From: Sporocytophaga sp.
Lineage (GTDB): Bacteria > Bacteroidota > Bacteroidia > Cytophagales > Cytophagaceae
Direction of reading: 5' to 3'
DNA length: 64,000 nucleotides
NCBI RefSeq assembly: GCF_017745095.1
Contig: NZ_JAGHZZ010000002.1
Location: forward strand, 489,713-553,712
Shown: piece by piece, positions 47,101 to 56,946 of the stretch
How the letters are laid out: each line of letters begins with the position of its first letter
Numbering within the stretch: position 1 is the stretch's first letter
The notes under the pieces: model-generated
Seen by the model: only the letters and a program-made list of their open reading frames with translations
Database searches by the model: none
What the model was told of the DNA's origin: nothing
Program-made: the position numbers and the translations under genes

Positions 47101-49059
47101 AGTAGTCTGGGTAGCATCATCAATCTTCAGGTTACTGACTATCTGAATCAGCATTTCCAGTTCATTGCTTACCTGCCCGATTTCTTCTTCTGCCTTATTA
47201 GCTTCAGTAACCTTGATAACCTTCTCTGCAGAAAGCTTCAGAACATTCACTCGTTCGTGGTATGGAAGCAAAGCCTTTTCCTGCAAGAGGAATTCAACAC
47301 ATTTTACAGAAAGCTTTTCAGATTCATCAGAGATATTCTTTTCAAGATCATTTACAGACTGAAGATCGACGTATCTCAATTCTTTCAAAGAAATAATATC
47401 ACCTCTCAGTGACCTTAGCTCCGAAAGAATATTGACAAAAGTATTTATATCCTCAAACCTATCTCTCTTAATCTGTTCAAGAATCGCTTTGGCTCTATCA
47501 GTTTGTCTTTTGACCTGATCCAAAGTATTCTTTTTTATCCTGACTACTTTTTCAAATTCTTCAATGGTAGCTGCAGCTGTTGTTTTGATTTCAGCAACTG
47601 GCAGACCCAGATTGAATGTAGCTTCTTCCCTGATCCAGTAATAAGAATCAAGCAGGTCAGTGCTTATTTTAACGATATCAAGATATAAATTTGAATATGC
47701 TTCGTCATTCTTGGAAAGGAGGCCAAGTACTTCCGAGCACTCTGCCATACAACGAACGATGTCCTTATTTCCGATTTTATACAAATAAGAATCAGGAACT
47801 ACAGGAGGCACATAGGTGCTGCTGCAATATGCAGAGCTCCATATCTGTATTGTATGATGCTTGACCGGTTCATTATGGTCAATAAAATAGATCAGTTCTC
47901 CATTATCAAAAATAGAGTATCCATGACAAAGAATGAGATTGTCAACCTTTTGTTCTATAAGGTTATATGGAAGCAAAATATAAGCACCTTGCTCATCATT
48001 ATAGAACACATATAGGTAGTCTTCACCATTAGGAGACTGAATCCTCTTTTCAAATCTGAGGCCCTGAAGGTCATTTTCAAAAAGCTTAAACTCACCAGTC
48101 TGCAGATAATAACCTTTAGAAAAAATGACACCATGATTTTCAGGAAGTAATACACAGGAGTCCTTTATTGCATCAATCCTTTGTGCCTTTTTGATTTTAT
48201 CATTATAGACAATATACCTGAATTTATCCTCCTTGAAAGGTTTTATTTTCAGCAGAATGATATTACCAAGGTCTGCATAATACATCTCTGCATCATCCAG
48301 TCTCTGATCTTTATCTTCAACAGGTTCTGAATAAATTCCTTCTCCGTTTTCAGTATTGTCTTCAATCTTTATTGTTAAATCTCCTCCTATTGTTTCGATG
48401 AAGACCTTGTCGCGCACGGAAACATGAGGGTGCTTTCCCTTTCTGTGATAGTCTCTTGATGTACGCTCCCATTCAAATCCATATTGAGGAGGAAATTTAT
48501 ATTCATGTTCGCTTCTGTTTCCTTCGTACTTTAATTCCTCCCCGCTAATAAGGAATTTGAATGTCTTAATATCCTTGGCGCCTTTTCCGATACGGAAGAC
48601 CATGTACAAATAAGGACCAATGACTGCGAACTTTTCAAAGAAAGTACTTTTGTAGTATTTATAAAGTTCTTTAAAATCCGATTCAAAAAGTTCTGTCTGA
48701 ATCTTATTGAGTCCAACATGAACAAATGAATGGTCCTTATATTGATAAATGCTGAACACATCAGTCAGAACGGTTTCCGATCGTAAGCCAATGTGGACGT
48801 TGTATCCGAATAAAAGATAAGTACCCAGAGAAACCATATCTCTGGGTACACAATTATTTTCCGTGGTAATCCTTGCTGTTGCTACTAGCTTCTGCTCTAT
48901 AGCCCCGAAGACATTTTTTCTGTCTTCGTTAAGTTTCCCTAGTCTATCCCGTAGGTCCTTGCCGGACTTATCAAGTCTGCTTCGCAACACTTCATAAGTA
49001 CCGGAATCAAGTTGTACTGCCTTAGAATCTGAAGTATTTTCAGGTTTTACTTCTGCCAT
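44152..49059 (-). CDS. DUF3686 / 'DNA repair' AAA ATPase, 1635 aa
   Basis: Very large soluble protein of the family annotated as DNA-repair ATPases (DUF3686 plus AAA). The N-terminal ~500 residues are beta-rich (KLVATARITTENNCVPRDMV), then comes a coiled-coil region (~500-900), and near the C-terminus (~1275-1450) an AAA module: Walker A SPPGYGKTTL, Walker B NVMIYVDDIQH, sensor region VCVVMAGNPYTESG. It is the last gene of a three-gene operon with a YqiK-like flotillin and YqiJ (same strand; 24-base gap). The conserved neighbourhood links it to membrane microdomain stress responses; the name DNA repair is not supported by evidence I can see. Confidence 0.85.
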   Translation of the reverse strand: MAEVKPENTSDSKAVQLDSGTYEVLRSRLDKSGKDLRDRLGKLNEDRKNVFGAIEQKLVATARITTENNCVPRDMVSLGTYLLFGYNVHIGLRSETVLTDVFSIYQYKDHSFVHVGLNKIQTELFESDFKELYKYYKSTFFEKFAVIGPYLYMVFRIGKGAKDIKTFKFLISGEELKYEGNRSEHEYKFPPQYGFEWERTSRDYHRKGKHPHVSVRDKVFIETIGGDLTIKIEDNTENGEGIYSEPVEDKDQRLDDAEMYYADLGNIILLKIKPFKEDKFRYIVYNDKIKKAQRIDAIKDSCVLLPENHGVIFSKGYYLQTGEFKLFENDLQGLRFEKRIQSPNGEDYLYVFYNDEQGAYILLPYNLIEQKVDNLILCHGYSIFDNGELIYFIDHNEPVKHHTIQIWSSAYCSSTYVPPVVPDSYLYKIGNKDIVRCMAECSEVLGLLSKNDEAYSNLYLDIVKISTDLLDSYYWIREEATFNLGLPVAEIKTTAAATIEEFEKVVRIKKNTLDQVKRQTDRAKAILEQIKRDRFEDINTFVNILSELRSLRGDIISLKELRYVDLQSVNDLEKNISDESEKLSVKCVEFLLQEKALLPYHERVNVLKLSAEKVIKVTEANKAEEEIGQVSNELEMLIQIVSNLKIDDATQTTKIIDTISLIFSEINKLKASLKNKKLDLRKSESEAEFNSQIKLLDQSIVNYLDISSTPDKCEEFLSKLMIQLEELEAKFPDFDGFIKIVSEKREELYGAFENRKLSLIEARNNRANALMSAAERILSGAKNRVATFETVAEINGYFASDLMMDKLRDIVKQLNDLSDTIKADDIQGRMKNLRETALRQLKDKKELFVGGTNVVKFGNYNFSVNTQALELTMVNRQEDMFFHITGTSFFEKVTDPDFLNTKPFWNQHLISENEHVYRGEYLAWLIFNEGQVNSKFDKGHLIKFDEASLTVVVQEFMSNRYSEGYVKGVNDRDAALILKALLNIEGGLDLLRYSSEARACARFYWLHILDEKSRRSFDLRLKGIGSILKIFPGKNTHQEIINLLKTGIQNFIEQTHFFEAEIASEAADYLFDEMVRGEVFVISHEALELTKAFNAFLKKKKYEEECIASVQNLDGNPINQFDLTRNWLKAFIDSEKSASPEFVDEAAVILLSGLDNCKEVVAKSEVLLEGLSGSHSLIQNGTYQFHFNKFVKKLSRYQREVVAGYSAFVEKKSGLTETFRANLRLEEYKTNVLSSFVRNKLIDDVYLPLIGANLAKQIGVVGENKRTDQMGMLLLISPPGYGKTTLMEYVANRLGLIFMKINGPAIGHKITSVDPSEAQNGAAREELEKLNLAFEMGDNVMIYVDDIQHCNPEFLQKFISLCDAQRKIEGIYKGKSKTYDFRGKKVCVVMAGNPYTESGEKFRIPDMLANRADTYNLGDIIGDKAEVFKLSYIENCLTSNTITAKVANKSLKDIYSFVKIAETGDNTGLDFEVAYAAEETNEIVSILQKLVAIRDTVLRVNQEYIHSASQAEEFRNEPVFKLQGSYRNMNKMAEKVVPVMNEAELKMLINTHYQNEAQTLTTGTEANLLKFKDITGRITPEEKVRWEDIKTTFKKNQRFKGIGDSSQITQLLTQLAVLGEGVEGIKQAIEKKSSE

Positions 49060-49083
49060 GATTACTTAATAAATCTTGACGTA

Positions 49084-51198
49084 TTATTCTTTTGTTTTAA
49101 TCTTTATTCCTAGGTTTTCAAGCGTCTGGTTTGCAATACCCAAATCTCTTGCTTCATTTAATACAGAAGCCAGAGTGTTTTTAAGAGCATTGTCAACAGT
49201 TCCTGAGCTTAACTTTAAAATCAGCGCAGATATCGACAAATTCTTAATATCCTCAGTAGACAGCTTGTGCTTACCTAATAGATCCTGTATTCTTTCCAGT
49301 AAATTTTCATTTCCATCACCTAAGAATGAGCCTTTGATATCAGTAAGCAGTTTGCTGTTATCTACCATTTTATCAAGCGACTTTCCTTTTGTGATAGAAC
49401 CGACAATTTTATCAAAGAACATTGTTTCACCACCCACGATTTCGATCTTAGAAGCCTTCAATGCCTCAGAGATAACTTTAGCCTGAGCTTCAGCGATATC
49501 TTTCTGAATAGTGATTTCAGCAAGTTCGATAGATTTCTCTTTATCAAGTTTAAGTTTGAACTCTTCGTGATCTTTACCAACCCCATCTAATTTCTTCATT
49601 GCATCTGCTTTCTGAGTAATACCCTGAGCTTCAGCTTCCATCTTCTTATGTAAAACAGTAGCTTCCATTGTACCTTTTTTCTCATCAGCAGCAGCTTTGG
49701 CTTCTATACCTTTTGCTTCAGCAGTTGCTTTCGCTTCGATACCTTTTGCTTCAGCAACAGATTTTTTCTCTAAAACCAATGCCTCTGTAGTACCCTGTTT
49801 TTCCAGTGCTTTTGCTTTAGCCTCAATTACCTGGGCCTCAGCCATACCCTTGGTTGACTCTTCAAGTACCGTTACTTCTGCAATTGTTCTTCTAGCATCA
49901 GCCTGGCTCGCAGATGCTTTTTGAGCAGCCTCTGCTTCTAACATTAATTGCAATGCTTTGATCTCTGCAGCAGCTTTCATAGCCTCCGCCATTTTGATTT
50001 CTTTTACTTTCAGCTCTTCAGCCTGAGTCGTTGCATTCGTAATTGCTACTTCCTTATTTCTGTTTGCTTCAGCAAATGCTTTCGCATCTTTTATCTTTTC
50101 TTCTTCAGTAACAACTGTTTTTTCAACCATTACTCGCTCTCTGATCACATCCTGAATATTTTTCTTTTCTTCTTCAAGCGCTTTATCTTTTTCAATTATT
50201 GCCAGAGCAACAACTCTTTCCTTCTCATTTGCTTCAAGTAACTTATCTTTCTCCACACGTTGCGTTTCAACAGCATCAGTTCTTTCTTTGCTTTTAGAAG
50301 CCACGATGATCTGTCTCTGTTTATTTTCTTCTGCGACCTGAATACCTTCTTCTGATTTTATTCTTGCAAGTTCAGATTTCAGCTTCTCTTCTGCCATTAC
50401 CTTTTCTGCTTCAGCTTTTTCTCTTGCACGAATGATGGCAATTTCTCTTTGCTGCTTTTCTTCGCTTTCGGCAAGCTGCTTATTTAGTTCAAGGATTGCC
50501 TCTTTAGCTTCCACGTCCTGCTTGCGCAACACCTTCTCTTCATTTCTTTTGATTTCATTCGCAAGAATTTTTTGCTGAGCAGTGATCTCAGTAATTTTCT
50601 TGATACCTTGTGAATCAAGAATATTATCAGTCTTCATAAACTCAAGCGAAGTTTGCTCTAGGTAGTCTATAGCACAATCATCAAGATGATATCCATTCAG
50701 ATCAGTACCAATGATATCAAGGATTTCCTTTTTAAATTTATCTCTGTCGGAATAAAGCGAAACAAAATCAAATCTTCTACCTACTGTTTTCAGGGCTTCT
50801 GAAAATTTCGAATCAAAAATTGAAACAAGTGTTTCCTTATGAGAAGCACGCTCGCAACCTATCGTCTGAGCGACTTTCACAACATCTTCTACTCCTTTAT
50901 TAACTCTTACAAAAAAAGCCACTTCTATGTCTGCACGAATGTTGTCCTGACAGATCAATCCGTCTTTTCCTATTCTTTTGATGTGAAGTGTTTTCAAAGA
51001 GATATCCATAATCTCCATTTTATGAAGAACCGGAATCACAAACATAGCAGTAAATGTAACCTTCGTTCCTCCAGCTCCTGTTCTTACAATAGCTTTACCT
51101 TGAGGTACTTTTTTATACCATTTTACTAATAGAACAAGGATCATCACGACGAAAAAAATTCCTATCAGAATTGTCGTCATTAATACATTCTCTAACAT
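49084..51198 (-). CDS. YqiK-like flotillin (SPFH/Band 7) protein
   Basis: Starts with a transmembrane segment (TTILIGIFFVVMILVLLVKW), then an SPFH domain (~35-210) with VPQGKAIVRTGAGGTK and CQDNIRADIEVAFFVRV. A very long alanine/glutamate/lysine coiled coil (~200-600) contains degenerate repeats of the KATAEAKGIEAKA type and ends in a helical tail. It forms membrane scaffolds in the inner membrane. It is between the YqiJ-like gene and the DUF3686 ATPase gene in one operon. Confidence 0.93.
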   Translation of the reverse strand: MLENVLMTTILIGIFFVVMILVLLVKWYKKVPQGKAIVRTGAGGTKVTFTAMFVIPVLHKMEIMDISLKTLHIKRIGKDGLICQDNIRADIEVAFFVRVNKGVEDVVKVAQTIGCERASHKETLVSIFDSKFSEALKTVGRRFDFVSLYSDRDKFKKEILDIIGTDLNGYHLDDCAIDYLEQTSLEFMKTDNILDSQGIKKITEITAQQKILANEIKRNEEKVLRKQDVEAKEAILELNKQLAESEEKQQREIAIIRAREKAEAEKVMAEEKLKSELARIKSEEGIQVAEENKQRQIIVASKSKERTDAVETQRVEKDKLLEANEKERVVALAIIEKDKALEEEKKNIQDVIRERVMVEKTVVTEEEKIKDAKAFAEANRNKEVAITNATTQAEELKVKEIKMAEAMKAAAEIKALQLMLEAEAAQKASASQADARRTIAEVTVLEESTKGMAEAQVIEAKAKALEKQGTTEALVLEKKSVAEAKGIEAKATAEAKGIEAKAAADEKKGTMEATVLHKKMEAEAQGITQKADAMKKLDGVGKDHEEFKLKLDKEKSIELAEITIQKDIAEAQAKVISEALKASKIEIVGGETMFFDKIVGSITKGKSLDKMVDNSKLLTDIKGSFLGDGNENLLERIQDLLGKHKLSTEDIKNLSISALILKLSSGTVDNALKNTLASVLNEARDLGIANQTLENLGIKIKTKE

Positions 51199-51244
51199 TG
51201 GATTTAAGATTTATAAGAGTTGTTAATATGTGTTTATTATTAGT

Positions 51245-51880
51245 TTATTTTTCGGAATCATATGGCTCGGCAATATAGTAATCGCCTCCTTTGACATATT
51301 CAATTAAAAGAGCTGAACTTCCTTTTGAAAGCAGCTTACCTGGATATGTCCTTATATTAATTCTGATTGGATCACCGTTTCTATTGATTTCTCCCTGGCC
51401 GTTTCTTTCAGAAGTAGTTTCCACAAAAACTGTACAGACTGAACCAGTATAATCACTTACTGTATCAGCCTCTTCAGTATTTAGCTTTAGCAAACTATAT
51501 ATTTTAGAAAGAGGAATAGTAATGAGACGTGTTACAATAAACGACCCTATGATTGCAGGAATATATATAATTAAGGCAAAAAATAAGGATGAATTTCCCA
51601 GATAATAATTGGTCAAAATTGTAATCATCCAGAAAAAAAGGACGAAGAAACTGATTACAATTGCGATTGGAAGATCTCCGAAATCAAAAGTCTTTCCTAA
51701 AATTGAGTCAGAATCGGTTTCAACTTCGATGTGTCCCTTATCCAGTTCTACATCGCCATGAAGCATGTCCAGATCAAACAAGCCGATCAGGTTTATTACC
51801 CAATAAAACAACACCAGAAGGAGTAAAATGGTAACTGGTAAATTTGAATTTTTAAAAGATTCCGTTATTAATTCATTCAT
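51245..51880 (-). CDS. YqiJ/NfeD-like membrane protein
   Basis: Partner of the flotillin. Three to four hydrophobic segments (residues ~15-36, 70-92, 98-125) are followed by a C-terminal OB-fold domain (DYTGSVCTVFVETTSERNGQ...). In E. coli the homologues are yqiJ-yqiK. It is the first gene of the operon, 46 bases before the flotillin gene. Confidence 0.85.
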   Translation of the reverse strand: MNELITESFKNSNLPVTILLLLVLFYWVINLIGLFDLDMLHGDVELDKGHIEVETDSDSILGKTFDFGDLPIAIVISFFVLFFWMITILTNYYLGNSSLFFALIIYIPAIIGSFIVTRLITIPLSKIYSLLKLNTEEADTVSDYTGSVCTVFVETTSERNGQGEINRNGDPIRINIRTYPGKLLSKGSSALLIEYVKGGDYYIAEPYDSEK

Positions 51881-52204
51881 TGATTCAGAATTGTAATTCG
51901 ATTACGGTTATACAATAAAAAGGTTAGTAAATAAATGGTTAAAAGCTATTCTTACCCCGACTAAAAATGATAATCAAATATATATAAAAAGAACTTTAAA
52001 AGTTAAATTTTTTCAAGAAAAAAATTTGGCCATTTTTTTCCCCTACACCAAAATTCTTAATAGACTCGATCCTAATTTTTCCTAATATCTTCCAATCGAA
52101 AAATCTATCATTTATTGGAAATTACTATCGATATTAACTATTTTGTCCCTTAATACTTTGGATGATATTCATTTTTAATCAGAAAACTTTTAACTCAAAT
52201 TGTT
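51881..52204. other. 324-base divergent promoter region
   Basis: AT-rich region between the YqiJ and retron ARM genes, containing presumably two divergent promoters. I could not identify a confident Bacteroidota -33/-7 pair or an operator. Confidence 0.5.
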
Positions 52205-55200
52205 TTGAAACTGATAAAGCAAATAAAATTATACTTTCAGGAAGGGAACTCTGACAAAGTTTATGAAATCGACCTTTGCGAATCCGGAGACGGATTTTTG
52301 GTTAATTTCCGCTATGGAAGAAGAGGCGCTACCCTGAAAGAAGGTACCAAAACTATATTTCCAGTAGACTTGCAGGAAGCAAATAAAGTTTTTGATTCAC
52401 TGGAAAAAGAAAAAAGAAGTAAAGGATATTCCACAGAGGGTGAACCGATGGCCGTCTTTAACAAACCTACTAAAGGTTCCAAAGACAATGACCGGAGGAA
52501 GAAGGCTATTCTGAAAATTCTGAAGAACGCAGTTGATGGTGATGAGCCTGAGAACTGGCCATTAGCCAGAGTGTTCTGGAGAGCTGGAGAACTTAATATA
52601 CAGGAGGCGATTCCTTTCATTCAAAAACTGGTTGATCAGTCCGACGATATTTCTGTTTATTCTGCGGTCTGGGCTATCGGAAAATGTGGAAACTCCAGTT
52701 CTGTCACTTTTCTTAAATCACTGCAGCAAAAACAGAATTGTCCTCAATATTTAAGAGAAATTATATCAGAGGCATTATTCAAAATATCTGATCTTGCAGA
52801 AAGGAAAACAACTGGAGAATCACTTCTTGCAATTCTTCCAGAGCATATAATGAAGTTGCTTCAGTTGGAAGATTATTCAGGACTTGACATCCAACTAAAA
52901 GAATTACTATTTAAAACTCAATCATCATCCAACGAGTATCTGTCTTCAATTTATCGATTATCTCATGATAATAACGAATTAAAGAGAATATTATCAGGTA
53001 TAATCAATGATGTTCCTCTCACTTATAATTACTTCAAACATATCAGACATATATTTAAAATGGCTGAAATGTGGGAAGATTATGAAATCTTTGGAATTGT
53101 TGCAAAAAACATAGACAAACATTCTCCCGGACCATACAGCGATAAAGGAGCTTTTAGCAGTAAAACCAAAAGATATCTTTCTGCAAGAATTCTAAGATCA
53201 CTTAGAAGGCTCGGTGAAGCGAACGCTTCAACATACAAAGAAATGGCTTGCGGAGTATTATTGGCTTTTGATGATAGCAAAGACGGCAAACCTTCTTATC
53301 ATCGTTCAACATATACTTATGTATATAACAAGCAAACGAAGAGGCATGATGTAATTGAAACAAAAACATATTTCGATACGAATGCAATATATAGAGCATT
53401 CAATTTTATTCTGTTCCAGAATAGTCCCAGATACACCTTGGGCCCAAATGGCTGGCAATGTATATCGCCATATATGCCAGTCAATGAAGCTCCATCTCAG
53501 AGAGAAGAAGCATTTCCGGAACTTTGGAACAATGCTGTAAAAGAGATCATCAGGCTCCTTTCGTTTTCCAAAGCGTCACAGGTACATGAGTTTGCCTTAA
53601 AGGTCTTTAAATCGAATCCAGAATTTGCCAATCAGCTTACTACTGAAAATATTGTAGACTTTCTGAACACATCTTTCGAAATAACAAGAAAGGTTGGTTT
53701 GGAAGAAGCCATGAAAGTGTACAATAAAGCTAACCCTGATACGCAATTACTACTTGGAATGCTTCAAAGTCCATTACAGGAAGCCAGCGAACAGGCTATA
53801 CAATGGATTGAAGAGCAAAAACAAATTTTCATAAATAATTCTGAGTTCATTACTGAGTTAATTTTCATAAGAAACCCTTTCATTCAAACCAAAGTAAGGT
53901 CTCTCCTCGTTTCAGCTAATATTCCTAATGAACAAGCTGAAATAGTCATTGGAAAAATTCTTGCTACCATCATCAAGACTGAAGGTAAATCTGAAGATGA
54001 TCAGCAATTTGTTATTCACGCGGGCCAAGCATTGCTTGATATTTTCAAAAACCATCTGGATTTTATTGGAACAGATATCATCAGAGATCTTCTTCAACAT
54101 AGATCTCCTGAAGTACATGCAATTGCAGGTTCAATACTAGTTTACAAAAAATTAAATCCTGAACTTATCCCAGGTGATCTTCTTCAAGCTCTTTTAAAAT
54201 CAGAAAATAAAAAAGCCAGAACCGCAGGTATTGAGCTCTTAGGACGATTTTCGGAAACATCTTTAATAGAAAAGAAAGAGCTTCTTATCAGCTTCTGTTT
54301 ATCACCACTTGCGGATGTTCGAAATGCTGTAAAACCAATTATAGCAAAGCTTACAAAAGCATACCCTGCGTTCGGCAATGAGCTAATCGATTTGTTTGTT
54401 CCTGCATTTCTGATGAAGGAAACTTATGAAGGATTGCACCAGGATTTACTAAGTCTTCTTACAACAGAACTGAGTAACAACCTGTCAGTCATCAACAAAA
54501 ATCAGAGCCTTTTTCTTCTTAATTCAAAATTCAGATCTGCTCAGCAACTTGGAGCTGCATTGCTGAAACTGACAATAAGAGAAGAAGATTTATCAATGGC
54601 AGAATTGGTAAAAATTTCAAGTAACCCTAATGAAGAGGTAAGAAAATATGCATGGAACTACTACAATAACAACCATTCCAAAATAAAGGAAAATAAAGAA
54701 GAAGCATTAAGGATCGTAGATTCTGATTGGGAAGATACAAGAAACTTTGCTTTTGATTATTTCAGAAATATATTCAAACAAGAAGACTGGTCTGCTGACG
54801 ACCTTATTGCCCTTTGCGACAGCACAAGGGAAACAGTCCAGAACTTTGGAAAGGAAATGATTACCAAATTCTTTAAGAGTGAAGACGGGGATGAATATTT
54901 ATTAAAACTAAGTCAGCACCCGGATACAAGATTGCAATTATTTACATCTTCATACATTGAAACATATGCTAGTGGAAAACCAGATGTTGTCGAAAAATTG
55001 AAGCCCTATTTTATCACCTTACTCTCTCAGGTTAATAAAGGTAAAGCAGCAAAAATGCGCGCAATGGAGTTTCTGAGAAAAGAAGCTTTGAAAGATGAAT
55101 CCATTGCACAGATTGCATCGGAAATTCTAAACAGAGTATCAGGTTCAATGGCAATAACTGAAAAAGCAGGGTGTATTGCTGCTCTCAGAGATATCCGAAA

Positions 55201-55264
55201 AAAATATCCTTCATTGCAAAACCTTGTTAAAGTAGTTGACTATTCTGAATATGTAAAGAAATAA
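52205..55264 (+). CDS. Retron type XIII ARM/HEAT-repeat protein with WGR domain
   Basis: Begins with TTG; the WGR domain at residues 1-80 (KQIKLYFQEGNSDKVYEIDLC, then FRYGRRGATLKEGTK) starts at once, so no later start is possible. The rest is an alpha-helical solenoid of HEAT/ARM repeats (for example EVRKYAWNYYNNN and SPLADVRNAVKPIIAKLTK). WGR domains bind DNA ends or nucleic acid in other proteins. From what I recall of the retron type XIII classification, an ARM protein and a winged-helix SWIM protein accompany the RT, which is exactly this gene order. Its proposed role is an effector or sensor subunit. It is separated from the SWIM gene by 3 bases. Confidence 0.8.
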   Translation: MKLIKQIKLYFQEGNSDKVYEIDLCESGDGFLVNFRYGRRGATLKEGTKTIFPVDLQEANKVFDSLEKEKRSKGYSTEGEPMAVFNKPTKGSKDNDRRKKAILKILKNAVDGDEPENWPLARVFWRAGELNIQEAIPFIQKLVDQSDDISVYSAVWAIGKCGNSSSVTFLKSLQQKQNCPQYLREIISEALFKISDLAERKTTGESLLAILPEHIMKLLQLEDYSGLDIQLKELLFKTQSSSNEYLSSIYRLSHDNNELKRILSGIINDVPLTYNYFKHIRHIFKMAEMWEDYEIFGIVAKNIDKHSPGPYSDKGAFSSKTKRYLSARILRSLRRLGEANASTYKEMACGVLLAFDDSKDGKPSYHRSTYTYVYNKQTKRHDVIETKTYFDTNAIYRAFNFILFQNSPRYTLGPNGWQCISPYMPVNEAPSQREEAFPELWNNAVKEIIRLLSFSKASQVHEFALKVFKSNPEFANQLTTENIVDFLNTSFEITRKVGLEEAMKVYNKANPDTQLLLGMLQSPLQEASEQAIQWIEEQKQIFINNSEFITELIFIRNPFIQTKVRSLLVSANIPNEQAEIVIGKILATIIKTEGKSEDDQQFVIHAGQALLDIFKNHLDFIGTDIIRDLLQHRSPEVHAIAGSILVYKKLNPELIPGDLLQALLKSENKKARTAGIELLGRFSETSLIEKKELLISFCLSPLADVRNAVKPIIAKLTKAYPAFGNELIDLFVPAFLMKETYEGLHQDLLSLLTTELSNNLSVINKNQSLFLLNSKFRSAQQLGAALLKLTIREEDLSMAELVKISSNPNEEVRKYAWNYYNNNHSKIKENKEEALRIVDSDWEDTRNFAFDYFRNIFKQEDWSADDLIALCDSTRETVQNFGKEMITKFFKSEDGDEYLLKLSQHPDTRLQLFTSSYIETYASGKPDVVEKLKPYFITLLSQVNKGKAAKMRAMEFLRKEALKDESIAQIASEILNRVSGSMAITEKAGCIAALRDIRKKYPSLQNLVKVVDYSEYVKK

Positions 55265-55267
55265 GCG

Positions 55268-56911
55268 ATGGAATTCAATTATAAATTTAAAGGAGATACA
55301 ACGGTTAAAAATACATCAGGCTCTACAAGCATGACGTTCGCGCCTGATATATATCGTGAGCCAACCTATTTCTCCGGATATCTTAACAAGCATATTCCGT
55401 TCAGAGAAGCCATCTCAGCCCTTCATGACATAGTGATTTCTGATTTTCGTTTTAAACCAAAAGACAAAACGGATTACAAGGCATGGGTAAAAGAACAAGA
55501 AGACATCTGGCTTGCCCAATACCTTGGAGGCGCAGAAGATGTAGAACAAAAACTTAAAGGCATTAGGTTTGAGCTTGAAAAAGTAAGGAGGGAAAAATAC
55601 AATGTAATGGAACCCTTCTACAAAGCTCAAAACAAATATTTCCAATACCTTTACCGCACCAGTCCGGAGTTGATGAGAGTATATGATCCGGTTATAACAG
55701 TTCATCCCGATGAATTATTTTTTGAATGCTTCAGTCAGGACGAATCTTCTTATGGCAAGCTAGGATGCAATTATAATGTATTTAAAAATCTGAGCGAATT
55801 TAAATGTGGCACAACGAACATCGATTATTCATCAAGTTTGTACAATGAATTTCAGAAGATAAGAGAGTATAAGGATACCCATTTCAATATAGATCCTTCC
55901 GGATTTGAGGTGCAGACAACTGCAGAAGAAAGCTACAAAGAAGTTAAAATAGATGTACCGGCGAGCTGGGTAAGAGGATTTCTTCAGGTTAGCTCCGCGA
56001 TGTCAATTCCTGCAACTACTTTCGAATTACATCCAATGGATGTGTATAACATCTGTTTTGTACTCAAAAGACATAAAGAAAAAGAAGGACCAAGATCTAT
56101 ACGGTATATCCTGAAACCTGGAGAGCCCATAAAATTGATTTTTGAGCCATGGAATTATGAAATAAAATGCCTGAGATCGATTTATACAGGGAGTGAAGCA
56201 AAAGAAATTAGAATATGGGGAAGAAGAAGATTATTACTGTTAGAAAGATTAATACCAGTAACAAAATCTTTTAAAGTTGTTCTTTTGGGTTCGGGCCTCC
56301 CCTCCTTTTATGTAGCTGACTTAGGAGATATGAATTTTACACTTGGCCTATCAGGCTGGACAGCCAATGACTGGTCACGTATGGGTAACTTTGATCTTCT
56401 TGCTCCAAGAGCAGAAACAGATGCGATGACCATGCAAAAGGTTTTTATAGGGCTAAAAGAAAAATGGGTGGAAAAACCGGAAGTATTGGCCTCCAGACTT
56501 CAACTGGATAAATCCCTTGTTCTTGGAGCCTTGTCAGCCTTTACTCAGCAAGGTAAGGCCATCTATGATATAAATAATAATTGTTATAGAATAAGAGAGC
56601 TTTCAAGAGAAAACTTGCCACTTGAAGCGCTAAGATTTTCCAATGCAAGAGAAGAAAAAGCCAATAGATTCTTTAACAACAGAAGTGTCCAACTCAATGT
56701 TGAAGTATCCGGAGGAAAGCAAAGGTTAACAGGGAATGTTAAAGAAGATAGCCAGACTTATAAACCTGAACTTTTGATAGACAGTGATGAAAGAATTGTA
56801 AGCGGCAAGTGTAGTTGTAATTTCTTTCAGCAAAACAAACTGATGCAGGGACCATGTGAGCATATGCTTGCATTGAGAATTGCATTCAGAAAGAAACAAA
56901 ATTTGTATTAA
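55268..56911 (+). CDS. Retron type XIII winged-helix SWIM zinc-finger protein
   Basis: A 547-aa protein with a C-terminal SWIM zinc finger: GKCSCNFFQQNKLMQGPCEH, a CxC...CxH motif, near residues 515-536. A winged-helix-like segment precedes it (KWVEKPEVLASRLQLDKSL, ~395-445). The N-terminal half is rich in aromatic residues and of unknown fold. SWIM domains bind DNA or protein. The start is 3 bases after the ARM gene stop, so translation is coupled. It is the second accessory gene of the retron and directly precedes the msr-msd RNA. Confidence 0.8.
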   Translation: MEFNYKFKGDTTVKNTSGSTSMTFAPDIYREPTYFSGYLNKHIPFREAISALHDIVISDFRFKPKDKTDYKAWVKEQEDIWLAQYLGGAEDVEQKLKGIRFELEKVRREKYNVMEPFYKAQNKYFQYLYRTSPELMRVYDPVITVHPDELFFECFSQDESSYGKLGCNYNVFKNLSEFKCGTTNIDYSSSLYNEFQKIREYKDTHFNIDPSGFEVQTTAEESYKEVKIDVPASWVRGFLQVSSAMSIPATTFELHPMDVYNICFVLKRHKEKEGPRSIRYILKPGEPIKLIFEPWNYEIKCLRSIYTGSEAKEIRIWGRRRLLLLERLIPVTKSFKVVLLGSGLPSFYVADLGDMNFTLGLSGWTANDWSRMGNFDLLAPRAETDAMTMQKVFIGLKEKWVEKPEVLASRLQLDKSLVLGALSAFTQQGKAIYDINNNCYRIRELSRENLPLEALRFSNAREEKANRFFNNRSVQLNVEVSGGKQRLTGNVKEDSQTYKPELLIDSDERIVSGKCSCNFFQQNKLMQGPCEHMLALRIAFRKKQNLY

Positions 56912-56946
56912 AGTTTGTAACAGATAAATTTAAAAATTAGCTTTGT

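Noticed and set aside
49697..50241. Open frames on the + strand opposite the flotillin gene
   Set aside because: They are antisense shadows produced by the Ala/Glu/Lys-rich repeated coding sequence.
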